Shown in pieces: positions 26,344-34,089 of a stretch of 52,067 nt of DNA (position 1 is its first letter; each line of letters begins with the position of its first letter). Location of the stretch: assembly GCA_036388855.1 (NCBI GenBank), contig DASVRA010000016.1:1-52067 (forward strand), in the 5' to 3' direction. A program made the position numbers and the translations under genes. This stretch comes from DASVRA01 sp036388855 (GTDB lineage Bacteria; Pseudomonadota; Alphaproteobacteria; Caulobacterales; Caulobacteraceae). The notes under the pieces were generated by a model that saw nothing but the letters and a program-made list of their open reading frames with translations, did no database searches and was not told where the DNA came from.

Positions 26344-26418
26344 GGGCCGGTAGCTCAGTGGTAGAGCATTCGACTTTTAATCGAATGGTCCTGGGTTCGA
26401 ACCCCAGCCGGCCCACCA
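26344..26418 (+). tRNA. tRNA-Lys (TTT)
   Basis: A 75-nt cloverleaf. The acceptor GGGCCGG pairs with CCGGCCC, the D arm is TAGCTCAGTGGTAGAGCA, the anticodon loop CTTTTAA carries TTT, the T arm is CTGGGTTCGAACCCCAG, and CCA is encoded. It marks the point where core genes give way to the accessory block, a common integration position, although no integrase or attachment repeat was found. Confidence 0.97.
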
Positions 26419-26463
26419 GCACCTCGTCCGAGGACGGCCACGAAGGTCCAGCTTCTGAACGTA

Positions 26464-26580
26464 AACTCCTAGGTCGGCAGGAGTTCTTGTCCGTGGGGAT
26501 CCCACGGGTTCCCGTTGCAGCCGGAGTCGTCTGGCGGCATAAATGACGGTATCCTGAGTTCGAGTCCCATCGATACCGTC
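26464..26580. repeat. Three perfect hairpins between tRNA-Lys and the accessory block
   Basis: Three separate perfect inverted repeats follow the tRNA. AACTCCT/AGGAGTT (26464-26470, 26479-26485) has an 8-nt loop. CCGTGGG/CCCACGG (26491-26497, 26501-26507) has a 3-nt loop. GACGGTATC/GATACCGTC (26545-26553, 26572-26580) has an 18-nt loop that holds GAGTTCGAGTCCC, which resembles a tRNA T arm. None is followed by a clear T run. They may terminate tRNA-Lys, or the third may be a decayed tRNA end. Confidence 0.6.
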
Positions 26581-26597
26581 ACCCGTGCTCACCGCCC

Positions 26598-27035
26598 TTG
26601 CCGTCCGGATCGCCCGAGGATTTCTCGGCCCATAAGGCAATCCTGCAGATCGCCGCCATCCTGCTGGGCCCGACCGCCACTGGTCTGGCGGTGATCAAGA
26701 CGACGCTGGATGCGTTGAAGAGTCTCTCTTCAGGCGACTGGATCACAATATTCAACCGGGAGAGCGAGGGCTCTCGTGCGGGCCGCTTCCAGATCACTCT
26801 CGCCGAGCCGGATGCGGCTCAGGGCTTTCTCGTGGCGCTCATGGCGTTCGAGTTGAACGCGACTGCCGAGGTGACTCAGGTTCTCTTTTTCAAGTCCAGG
26901 TCGAACGCCGTTACGTTGCGGCACATGTCCGGCCGGATCAGCGTCAATACGAAGGTGCTAGACCGGGTCCGCAGCATCATCGCCGACAAGGTCGCGGGGC
27001 ATGTGGCCGAAAACGTCGCCGCTCTGCCCATCTGA
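26598..27035 (+). CDS. Unrecognised 145-residue protein at the edge of the accessory block
   Basis: I do not recognise this protein. It has a hydrophobic N-terminal helix (ILQIAAILLGPTATGLAVI), a β-rich middle (DWITIFNRE; FQITLAEPD; EVTQVLFFKSRSNAVTLRH) and a C-terminal helix. The earliest start is TTG 26598 without a clear ribosome site; the nearest upstream in-frame stop leaves little room, so a later start is possible. It faces the 805-residue gene tail to tail. The size and α/β layout recall small adaptor domains found beside caspase-type effectors, but I could not match one. Confidence 0.55.
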   Translation: MPSGSPEDFSAHKAILQIAAILLGPTATGLAVIKTTLDALKSLSSGDWITIFNRESEGSRAGRFQITLAEPDAAQGFLVALMAFELNATAEVTQVLFFKSRSNAVTLRHMSGRISVNTKVLDRVRSIIADKVAGHVAENVAALPI

Positions 27036-27087
27036 CCCAGGCGGGGCGAGTGGCAGCTCCGCGCGCTCTGGCAAAGGCACCTGCGCC

Positions 27088-29505
27088 CTAGCCGTTCGCG
27101 ATATCGCCGTTGATCGTGTTCTCGAGATCGTCGACCAACCGGGTCAGGGCGTCGCCGTATCGCTCGCGTGCGTCGGCTGAACCGTGAGCAAATAGGCCTG
27201 TCTGCAGGGCCAGCTTGGGAGCCGCCTGTCCAATCTTGGCCAGCACTTCGACGCCCGGCAAGGCCGTGCCTTCCTGGTTCAGAAGATGGACGTACCCCTT
27301 CACGGCTCCGGTCCCGACCTCCTGCACGACCGTAGTCGCCGCGCGCCAATGCGTCACGTCTTGGACGGACCCTACCGCTCGACCGTGCACCTGGACGAAA
27401 CGGCCGATGGCCGCGCGCGAGTCTTTAAGCGCGGCGTCCAGATCCTCGCGCGTGTCGATTGGAAGGCTCGTGGCGGTGGAGGCCATCAATGTCTGCAAAG
27501 CTCCGTTCGCGTAGAGAAGGCGGTGCTGCGGATCGCTGACGGCCACAAGATCGGCCCGCTCCAGCAGGCGTTCTGCGAGAGACTTCAGACGGCCCGACAG
27601 TCGCCCCGCCGTCTCCCGCGAGGCCGGGCTCGCCTTCTCGTCCTTGATCACCGATTGAAGGTGATCGACCTGGTTGAGGAGATCCTGAGCGTGCTCCTCG
27701 ATCGACCTCGTCGTCCGCTCTGTTGCAAAGGCGTCGGCGGGCGGCACGTCAGCTTGTGGAGGCTGGGTCGCCCCGAACGTAGCGGTCGGCGCCATTGGAT
27801 CCGCAGAACCGGCTATCTGCATAACCGCGGCGACGACGCTTTGCGAGAGCACGTCACCGGAGGAACGCGCGGTGACGCTTTCCCCGGCGTCGCCCAGCGC
27901 GGACCGGAGTCGCTGCAGGTCGGCCGTCACGCGGGAAATAGGCGCGCCCGTCATCCGGCTCACCCGGGCGGGCGACAGGTCGGCCAAGATTGATCGAATC
28001 GATTCGCCCTCGTCGGCCATCGGAGTCAGCGCGCCAACGGCCCTCGCGTCGTGGTCGGGCCGGTTCAGGACGCGTACCGCCGCGCCGACAAGACCCGCCT
28101 CGGACACGGCCTGCGCAGCATCAAGACGCGCGCTGGTCGATGGCGGGTTCAAGGGGAAGATCGGGGCTTTGGCCGAGAAGCTCTGCTGTAGAACGGCGGT
28201 GTTCGCTGACGTCTCCCAGGCAGGTGCCGCCGTCAGTTCGCCGAATGTGGCTTCGTCGAGGTCCCGCCAGCTGGTCCAGGGCGTGTCGCCCAGAAGGAAA
28301 TCGGAGATCCGGTCCGTCAGACTGCCGGCCGCGAAAGTTCCGGCGTGGCGTGACGCCCGGCGCTGCAGCCGGCGCAGACCCGCACGGAGCATGGGGGGGG
28401 CGTTCACCGGGTGAACGTTGCCCGAGGTGAGGGCGAGCACGTCGGGATGGTCGCCCAGCTGTCTCCTCAGCTCGCCGAGCAGCGACGCCATCGTGATCGG
28501 ACGCTCGGCGGGGACCGCCTCAGCGACCGGCTCGGCCGTGTCCATCGCCTGATCTGCATCGATCTGGGCGAGGCAATAGGCCGCCACCAGACCCAGCCAT
28601 GGTTCCGAATGGCGGCGGCGAAGCAATCGGACGATTCGGTGATTGCCACCCAGCAGCGGGGCGGGGTTGTCCTGCCCGAGCGCCGTCAGAAGGGCCGCGG
28701 CCGCGATGGTCTCGTCACTGCCGGGCCTGAAGCCCTCCTTCGGGTCAGAGATGTTGAACATCCAGCTTTGCAGGAGGGCGTCGGCGCGATCGTCCAGGAA
28801 CACCTGACCCTGCCAGCCAGCGCTAAGGTGCAACGCCTGATTTCGCGCCGGTCGGTCCGGTCCCGGGGTCTCGCGGAGCACATAGTCGCCGGGGTCGAGC
28901 GCGAGGTGGATCGACGCGTAGCCCGCATTATCGGAGCGGGCCGCCGCTTCGGCGAACGCGGCGATATCGGAACCATCCGCATTTCGAAGCGACAGCGCCC
29001 TGAGCTGGCCTTGAAGCCGCTGCTCCGGCTCGAAAAAAATGAAGAGCTGGGCGCCGCCGGCCCCGACCGTACCCGAAGGCGGCCGCCGGCTTTCTTTCCG
29101 CGCCGCCTGAGAGAGCGCCCGCGACGTTCCGGCGTCCACCGAGGGCAGGCTGCATTGGATCTTCAGAAGGTTCCAGGCGGCCTTCGAGACCAATGTCTCC
29201 GAACCGGATTCGACTGCAACCCAGACCGCTTCCGAGATTCCCGAGAGGGTGGCCTGGATCTGATAGAGGCCTGGCGGCAGAACGGCCTGCAGGCGCGACT
29301 GTCCAAAGAGCCGGCGTTCGACGATCAGCGCCTGGCTCCGGGATACAAGGTCGTTGTCCTTCAGCTCGACGACGGCGGTCCAATGCGGCGGTTCGATGAC
29401 CAGGCGGCCTTCTTCGTGAAGGCCGAAAGCGCGCTTCGGATTGAAGGTGAAGAGGTCGGAGGAGCGCTTCGGCTCGGAGGCTGACGTGTCAGGGGAGCGG
29501 GACAT
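27088..29505 (-). CDS. Large unrecognised partner of the caspase gene (805 residues)
   Basis: No family recognised. The N-terminal 200 residues look β-rich (LVIEPPHWTAVVELKDNDLV; VLPPGLYQIQATLSGISEAVW; YASIHLALDPGDYVLRE), like one or two β-sandwich domains. Residues 270-400 are mainly helical. A charged helical stretch at about 596-655 (EEHAQDLLNQVDHLQSVIKD) could form a coiled coil. A short β segment near 735-760 (GYVHLLNQEGTALPGVEVLA) resembles a carboxypeptidase-regulatory or prealbumin-like strand pair. No signal peptide or membrane helix. ATG 29505 has CGGAGC upstream and overlaps the caspase stop by 17 nt, so it is coupled and is a likely partner, scaffold or substrate. Confidence 0.75.
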   Translation of the reverse strand: MSRSPDTSASEPKRSSDLFTFNPKRAFGLHEEGRLVIEPPHWTAVVELKDNDLVSRSQALIVERRLFGQSRLQAVLPPGLYQIQATLSGISEAVWVAVESGSETLVSKAAWNLLKIQCSLPSVDAGTSRALSQAARKESRRPPSGTVGAGGAQLFIFFEPEQRLQGQLRALSLRNADGSDIAAFAEAAARSDNAGYASIHLALDPGDYVLRETPGPDRPARNQALHLSAGWQGQVFLDDRADALLQSWMFNISDPKEGFRPGSDETIAAAALLTALGQDNPAPLLGGNHRIVRLLRRRHSEPWLGLVAAYCLAQIDADQAMDTAEPVAEAVPAERPITMASLLGELRRQLGDHPDVLALTSGNVHPVNAPPMLRAGLRRLQRRASRHAGTFAAGSLTDRISDFLLGDTPWTSWRDLDEATFGELTAAPAWETSANTAVLQQSFSAKAPIFPLNPPSTSARLDAAQAVSEAGLVGAAVRVLNRPDHDARAVGALTPMADEGESIRSILADLSPARVSRMTGAPISRVTADLQRLRSALGDAGESVTARSSGDVLSQSVVAAVMQIAGSADPMAPTATFGATQPPQADVPPADAFATERTTRSIEEHAQDLLNQVDHLQSVIKDEKASPASRETAGRLSGRLKSLAERLLERADLVAVSDPQHRLLYANGALQTLMASTATSLPIDTREDLDAALKDSRAAIGRFVQVHGRAVGSVQDVTHWRAATTVVQEVGTGAVKGYVHLLNQEGTALPGVEVLAKIGQAAPKLALQTGLFAHGSADARERYGDALTRLVDDLENTINGDIANG

Positions 29506-30517
29506 CGTAAGCTCCGTTCACGGACAGGAGTGGATCCACAACGTAGAATTGACCGGAACTTACAATCTCAAGTTTGTAGCGGGAGTTCGCCGGCAGGGTG
29601 AGCACCCAGTCGCTGCCCGATGCCGGTCGGCTATGAAGAATTCCCGGCTCCGATCCCCGTTTGATCACGAGGGCGCTCGTCTGCGTCTTCTGACCGGGAC
29701 TGATCGTCAAGGTGAAGCTCGGAAGCTGCTCGGGGGCCAGCTTCCGAAAAATAATCGCAGGATTGGCCGGGCGCGGCGGGTCGGCTTGCTGATCGACGAC
29801 CGCCTTATCTGCAAGGGCGGAGACGCGCGGCACGACGTACTCCGCCAATGTCGCGCTGGTTATGTTGCCGCTCGGATCGACCGCTCCCGGCGCGCCCTGC
29901 AAGGCCTCGATGAGCGCCTGGGTGAGCAGACCGCGGCGGCGCGACACGGCTTCGTCGAAGGGCTCGTGAGCCAGTCCCTTGTAGACGGATGCCAGGACGA
30001 CGAAGTCGTTCACTGCGGCTCCGCTTCCGACATCGTTCTCGAACTCGGGCCTGTAAGGCCTGGCGGTCTTCGCCTCACGACAGCAGTCGAGAACGAAGAC
30101 CGCTTCGTCGAACAGCGCCTTGTCGTGCAGGAGCTGGAGGCACGGGCGTAGGCCGATATTGTACCAGCTTCGGTCCGCGGCGTTGGCCATCAGCATCGCG
30201 ACCTCGTCGAACTCCGGTCCGATCCCGTGACCGGCGAAGTAGAAGTAGAGACGGGCGCCCACGCGCTTGTTCTCGGACGCGCCGAAATCCCGCAGCGCGA
30301 TCTCGACATCCTCCCGGGCCGGACGCGCGCGGATGCGATCCACCGCGGGCGTCTCGGGCGACAGGATCAGTCGGACATTCTCCTCCGGCAGCCCTCCGCC
30401 ATCCGGATCCAACAGCCATTCGGCGAAAGTGGTGGCGTCCGTCTTGGCGGCCTGCAGCGGCTTGAGGCCGACGTAGGCGTCGATGCCGACGACGATCGCG
30501 TAGTGGTCCGCGTTCAT
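29489..30517 (-). CDS. Caspase family (C14) protease
   Basis: A 342-residue caspase-fold protein. The N-terminal strand is YAIVVGIDAYVGLKPLQAAK. Catalytic His97 lies in YFYFAGHGIG and Cys146 in FVLDCCREAK, so both dyad residues are present. The p20/p10-like part ends near residue 255; the remaining 85 residues form a β-rich tail (FTLTISPGQKTQTSALVIKR) of unknown role. No signal peptide. Its ATG overlaps the stop of the YbaY-like gene (ATGA) and its stop overlaps the 805-residue gene. Bacterial caspases of this kind often act in regulated cell death or defence; here the substrate is unknown. Confidence 0.9.
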   Translation of the reverse strand: MNADHYAIVVGIDAYVGLKPLQAAKTDATTFAEWLLDPDGGGLPEENVRLILSPETPAVDRIRARPAREDVEIALRDFGASENKRVGARLYFYFAGHGIGPEFDEVAMLMANAADRSWYNIGLRPCLQLLHDKALFDEAVFVLDCCREAKTARPYRPEFENDVGSGAAVNDFVVLASVYKGLAHEPFDEAVSRRRGLLTQALIEALQGAPGAVDPSGNITSATLAEYVVPRVSALADKAVVDQQADPPRPANPAIIFRKLAPEQLPSFTLTISPGQKTQTSALVIKRGSEPGILHSRPASGSDWVLTLPANSRYKLEIVSSGQFYVVDPLLSVNGAYDVPLP

Positions 30518-30903
30518 GATGACGGCCCTGCGAGCGGTCGTGCGTCGCCGAGCCGGACCTCGTAGCAGGGGAGAAGGCGCCGAGGCTCGACGGGGACGCG
30601 CTCCTGACTAAACAGTCGCTGTCGACCCGCGCCACCGAGCCCGTCCACACGTCCTCTGAGCGCATAGGGGCCGCGCTGCAGATCGCTTTCCGGCACGTCG
30701 AGAGTGAAGCTTACCCGGGTCTCCCGCCTGCCCTTGTGCGACGCGGGTCTGCTGAAGCTGGCCGTCCGGCTCTCCGCGACGCGCGTCGCGGCCGCGTCCA
30801 GGCGGCTGACATCCTCCAGCAGGACCAGCCCGTCGGCCGCCCTCAGCGCCGGCGCGTCCCGTCCGATCACAAGCACGCCCGTCAGCGTGAGCGAACGGTC
30901 CAT
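30514..30903 (-). CDS. YbaY/YscW-type domain protein
   Basis: A 129-residue protein that is nearly all one YbaY/YscW-like β domain: SLTLTGVLVIGRDAPALRAA, then LVLLEDVSRLDAAATRVAES, then SFTLDVPESDL and YALRGRVDG. This family usually occurs as lipoproteins or secretion-system pilotins, but here the lipobox and signal peptide are absent, so it should stay in the cytoplasm. ATG 30903 is one base after the astacin stop, and the TGA overlaps the caspase ATG. The tight coupling suggests it works with one of those proteases. Confidence 0.75.
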   Translation of the reverse strand: MDRSLTLTGVLVIGRDAPALRAADGLVLLEDVSRLDAAATRVAESRTASFSRPASHKGRRETRVSFTLDVPESDLQRGPYALRGRVDGLGGAGRQRLFSQERVPVEPRRLLPCYEVRLGDARPLAGPSS

Positions 30904-30904
30904 G

Positions 30905-31717
30905 TCACGCCTGCGCCGCGACCGCCGTCCAGTCGAGATCGGGGTAGAGGAGTCGAACGCCCTGGACGTCCCCAGCGCTGAGGCCGTTCCGCTGTCCGAT
31001 CGATTGACCGCCCTTCGCGACGATGGTGGGCTCGCCATTCTTTGAGAACGCCAGCGGCGGATAGTGCATGATCGAGCCGAAGTCATAGGAGCCGAGGTCG
31101 GTCCCGTCGAGTATATGCTGGTCGAAGTTATGAAGGTGCTCTTCGGCTATGTTCTCCGACCGCACCTCGATGTGGTCGTCGCGATCGGCGCGGCTCTGCT
31201 CGTGCCAGAGGCCGAGCAGATGGCCGATCTCATGGATCACCGATCCCAGCGGACAGCCGCGTCCGACCGAAAGCTGCTGCCGTCCACCGACCTTGCCGAC
31301 GTAGGACCAGCAGCCCTCGAGCTGTTCGAAGGAGACGAAGTCGGGCTCGGCGGCACGCCTGACGAAACGAATGGGGGTCTGGGCCTCCCAGTGCGCGATG
31401 GCCGCGGACACGAGCGTCGTGTTAGCCCCATTCAGCTCGTACGGGACCTGGCCCCCGGGCCAGAGGTCGCCTGTGGTGCCTATGCTCCTGCCCTTGTTCC
31501 GCACCTCGACGGCCGGGCCGAGCGCGATATCGCCTTCGTAGATCGCCAGGCCGCCGATGTCGCTGAAGCACACCTTCGGATAGCGGTCTTCCCTCGGGCT
31601 GTGCCTCAGCGGCCCTTTCTTCTTCTGGTGAATCGTCGTCTGCTCCAGCGGACCCCCGTGGCGAAACATGCCGGGCGGAAGGTCTGCGGCGTCGTTCGAC
31701 CAATCTGGTTCAGACAT
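30905..31717 (-). CDS. Astacin-family (M12A) metalloprotease with pro-segment
   Basis: A 270-residue astacin. The zinc site HEIGHLLGLWHE is at residues 162-173 and the Met-turn SIMHY at 215-219, with the Tyr zinc ligand. Cys136 and Cys155 match an astacin disulfide. The mature domain should begin near LWPGGQVPYEL (residue 85). Before it, YEGD at 60-63 matches the aspartate-switch motif (FxGD) that blocks zinc in astacin zymogens, so activation by cleavage is expected. No signal peptide is visible, which is odd for a disulfide-bearing protease. GGGGAGC precedes ATG 31717. It heads the run astacin, YbaY-like, caspase, 805-residue protein. Confidence 0.9.
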   Translation of the reverse strand: MSEPDWSNDAADLPPGMFRHGGPLEQTTIHQKKKGPLRHSPREDRYPKVCFSDIGGLAIYEGDIALGPAVEVRNKGRSIGTTGDLWPGGQVPYELNGANTTLVSAAIAHWEAQTPIRFVRRAAEPDFVSFEQLEGCWSYVGKVGGRQQLSVGRGCPLGSVIHEIGHLLGLWHEQSRADRDDHIEVRSENIAEEHLHNFDQHILDGTDLGSYDFGSIMHYPPLAFSKNGEPTIVAKGGQSIGQRNGLSAGDVQGVRLLYPDLDWTAVAAQA

Positions 31718-31938
31718 GACGAAGCTCCCCGGGAGAGCGCCGAAAGATCCAACAGCCGGCTGCCGACGGACCGATGACGACCTCGCACAGCAAGCTTCCT
31801 CCTCCCGTTCGCGACGGTCAATGCTTGATTCGCGCGCAGGCGGGTGCAAGCTGCAAAGTAGAGTAAGTAAGGAGTCCCTAGGCTTCCGCTCGAATCGTCG
31901 GGCGCTGTAGCCTTCGTGGGGAGGGCCGGAGAGAGCGG
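31718..31938. promoter_or_regulatory. Divergent control region between astacin and subtilase genes
   Basis: A 221-bp gene-free gap between two divergent starts must hold promoters in both directions. On the minus strand TTGACC lies near 31820 and could be a -35 element, but I see no good -10 at the right distance. On the plus strand GGAGAG before 31939 is the subtilase ribosome site. No operator palindrome stands out. Confidence 0.4.
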
Positions 31939-33609
31939 ATGGCTAACTGCGAGACATTACTTGCCGAATGGTCCGCCTTCGGACCACCTGTCGACCCTGA
32001 CGAGCAGGCCCAGTTCTCGATGGTGCGCCGCCGGGATATCGATGACGGCGCCTTCGGCGTCGCTATGTCCGAAGCTCTGGGCAACCGGCCTCACGCGCTT
32101 CTACCGGCCTTTCAGGGGGCCTTCCACGACGCCGACGGCGAACGGTTCCTGATCCTGACGCTTCCACAATTGACGGCCGCCAACACCGAGCGTCTCGCCT
32201 TCGAGACCGCGCGTTGTATGATGCGGGTGCTGCCCGCAGAGTCGGTCCGTCCCATCTTGATCGACTCCCTGGTCGGCGAGGCAGTCATTAGCCGCCCGCG
32301 GCCGGGCGCCGCGGGCGAAGCAATTCTGCCAAGCTGCAACACCGAGGACCTCGGCCCCGGGGCCCGGGGCTGGGCACCGTTCGGTCTGGGCGTCCGCGAA
32401 GCTTGGAAGCACAATCGCGGCGCCGGCGCCACGATCGCCTCGATCGACACGGGCTACAGCGGCCATCGGCAACTTGACGGCGTGATCAGCCGCTCGAAAA
32501 CGCAGCTTAATCTGGTCGAGAACGACGGCAATGCCACCGATCGCTTTTCCACCAACGCGCGGATGAGCAATCCGGGGCACGGTACGCTGGTCATGAGCGT
32601 CGTCGCGAGCCGGGGGACCGTCGACGCCGACGCTGGCACTGGCGGCGACGACGACGTCACCGGCACGGCGCCGGACGCCGAGATTCTGCCCATCCGCGCC
32701 ATCCGCTCGGTGGTCGACATCCGTCAGTCTCGCATACCGGCGGCGATCGAGCATGCGGTGACGCAGGGGTGCGACGTCATCGTGATGGCGCTTGGAAGCC
32801 CCTTCGCCATCGAACCGGTCGAGGCGGCCCTGCGGCGTGCCGCCGCCGCCGGGGTCGTCACGGTTTGCGCGGCAGGCAACTGTTTCGGCCCGGTGGTCTT
32901 CCCGGCCAAGATGGCGCCGCTCGGACTGGCGACGGCGGTGGCCGCCGTAGATTACGCCCTCCAGCCCTGGGAGAAAACATCCAAGGGCGGCGAGGTGACG
33001 ATCAGCGCCTTCGGCGAGGCCGTCTGGGGCGCGAAGAAGCGCGCAGCCACCGATTCGGACACGGGGGTGAAGGCGCAGCAGGGGACAACGCTCGCAACCT
33101 CGCTGACCGCCGGGGTGGCGGCGCTGTGGGTCGTGCGCCACGGGGGCCGCGATGCGCTGCGGGCGCATGCCAGAGCGCGGGGAACGACCGTGCAGAAGCT
33201 GTTCAATGAGTGCGTCCAGAAAAGCGCGCACCGGCCATCGGGTTGGCCGCGGGGCATGGGGGCGGGACTTCTTAACGCTGCGGCCTTGCTGGACTTCCCG
33301 CTTCCCACGACCTCGGTGCCTGCCGACGTCCCGCTCGCGACCGACCATGTGACGCCGCTGAAGCGGTTCCTGCCCGCGACGGTCGGCGAGGCCGACGCGC
33401 TTGGCGGCTTGGAAGCCGGCGGGCTGGACGAAGCCTGGGCGGCCGAGGCGCTCTGGCGGTTCTACCAGGCGAGCGCACGCCGCCGCGCCGAGTCGGCGGG
33501 GGTGAAGTGGCCCCCGGCCGATCCCTCCGGACCGACCGGGCGGAGCCCGTCCTCAAGCCTTCGCGACGCCCTGAGGGACCGTCCACACCTCCGGGCACTG
33601 GTGCTTTGA
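31939..33609 (+). CDS. Subtilase (S8) family protein with Thr at the nucleophile position
   Basis: A 556-residue S8-fold protein without signal peptide. Asp170 lies in IASIDTGYSGH, His214 in NPGHGTLVMSVV, and the oxyanion Asn314 in VCAAGNCFGPV. The nucleophile segment, normally GTSxATP, reads GTTLATSLTAGVAALW: Thr384 replaces the catalytic Ser and Ser388 replaces the Pro. It may be a pseudoprotease, a Thr-nucleophile variant, or may use Ser388. Residues 1-140 precede the fold, and about 100 residues follow it, partly helical (EAWAAEALWRFYQASARRRA). It is the only plus-strand gene of the protease block and is divergent from the astacin operon. Confidence 0.87.
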   Translation: MANCETLLAEWSAFGPPVDPDEQAQFSMVRRRDIDDGAFGVAMSEALGNRPHALLPAFQGAFHDADGERFLILTLPQLTAANTERLAFETARCMMRVLPAESVRPILIDSLVGEAVISRPRPGAAGEAILPSCNTEDLGPGARGWAPFGLGVREAWKHNRGAGATIASIDTGYSGHRQLDGVISRSKTQLNLVENDGNATDRFSTNARMSNPGHGTLVMSVVASRGTVDADAGTGGDDDVTGTAPDAEILPIRAIRSVVDIRQSRIPAAIEHAVTQGCDVIVMALGSPFAIEPVEAALRRAAAAGVVTVCAAGNCFGPVVFPAKMAPLGLATAVAAVDYALQPWEKTSKGGEVTISAFGEAVWGAKKRAATDSDTGVKAQQGTTLATSLTAGVAALWVVRHGGRDALRAHARARGTTVQKLFNECVQKSAHRPSGWPRGMGAGLLNAAALLDFPLPTTSVPADVPLATDHVTPLKRFLPATVGEADALGGLEAGGLDEAWAAEALWRFYQASARRRAESAGVKWPPADPSGPTGRSPSSSLRDALRDRPHLRALVL

Positions 33610-33630
33610 CGACCACCGGTCAGCCGGGCC

Positions 33631-33996
33631 TTAGAGCGGACGCGTCATCCGCAGCGTAAGCGACTGACTGTTGTTGCCGTACTTTGCCGGCAGATCGTTC
33701 GCGAAAGCGAAGAGCCGCCCCCCTTCCGCGAAAGTGTGAGTGCTGCGCCGGCCGATGAGAAACCGCCGACGTAGATCGCGATCAAACGCGCCCATGAGCG
33801 CGAACCACCTACATTCCGGCGCGCGCCGGAACGGCTCGAACAGACGGAGGACAAGGCGACTGTAGCCATCGGCGTCCGTATCGACGAACCAGTCCCGCCA
33901 GGTACCTTCCGCTTCGAAGGCGATGGTCTCGCCCGGCCGGATAACGACACCAAGGTCGTTCCAAGGCTCCGCCGCCCGAACCCTGACGTCATGCAT
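33631..33996 (-). CDS. LecA (PA-IL)-like galactose-lectin domain protein
   Basis: A 121-residue protein matching the Pseudomonas LecA fold over its full length. It has the first strand pair GVVIRPGETIAFEAEGTW, a middle CRWFALMGAF and the ligand loop FANDLPAKYGNNSQSLTL. In LecA the loop NDVPGTYGNNSG binds calcium and galactose. Here Asp101, Asn108 and Asn109 are kept, but the Thr calcium ligand is Lys105, so calcium binding may be altered. No signal peptide (neither has LecA). It lies 93 nt downstream of the L3-fusion gene in the same direction and may be the last gene of that run. Confidence 0.8.
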   Translation of the reverse strand: MHDVRVRAAEPWNDLGVVIRPGETIAFEAEGTWRDWFVDTDADGYSRLVLRLFEPFRRAPECRWFALMGAFDRDLRRRFLIGRRSTHTFAEGGRLFAFANDLPAKYGNNSQSLTLRMTRPL

Positions 33997-34089
33997 CGCT
34001 ACACCCCTCTAAAACCGCATCGCCGTTGCGACCGTCGGAGCCGCAGCGCCGAATGACGACCGGGTTGCACCGTCCCACCCGCTCAGGTG

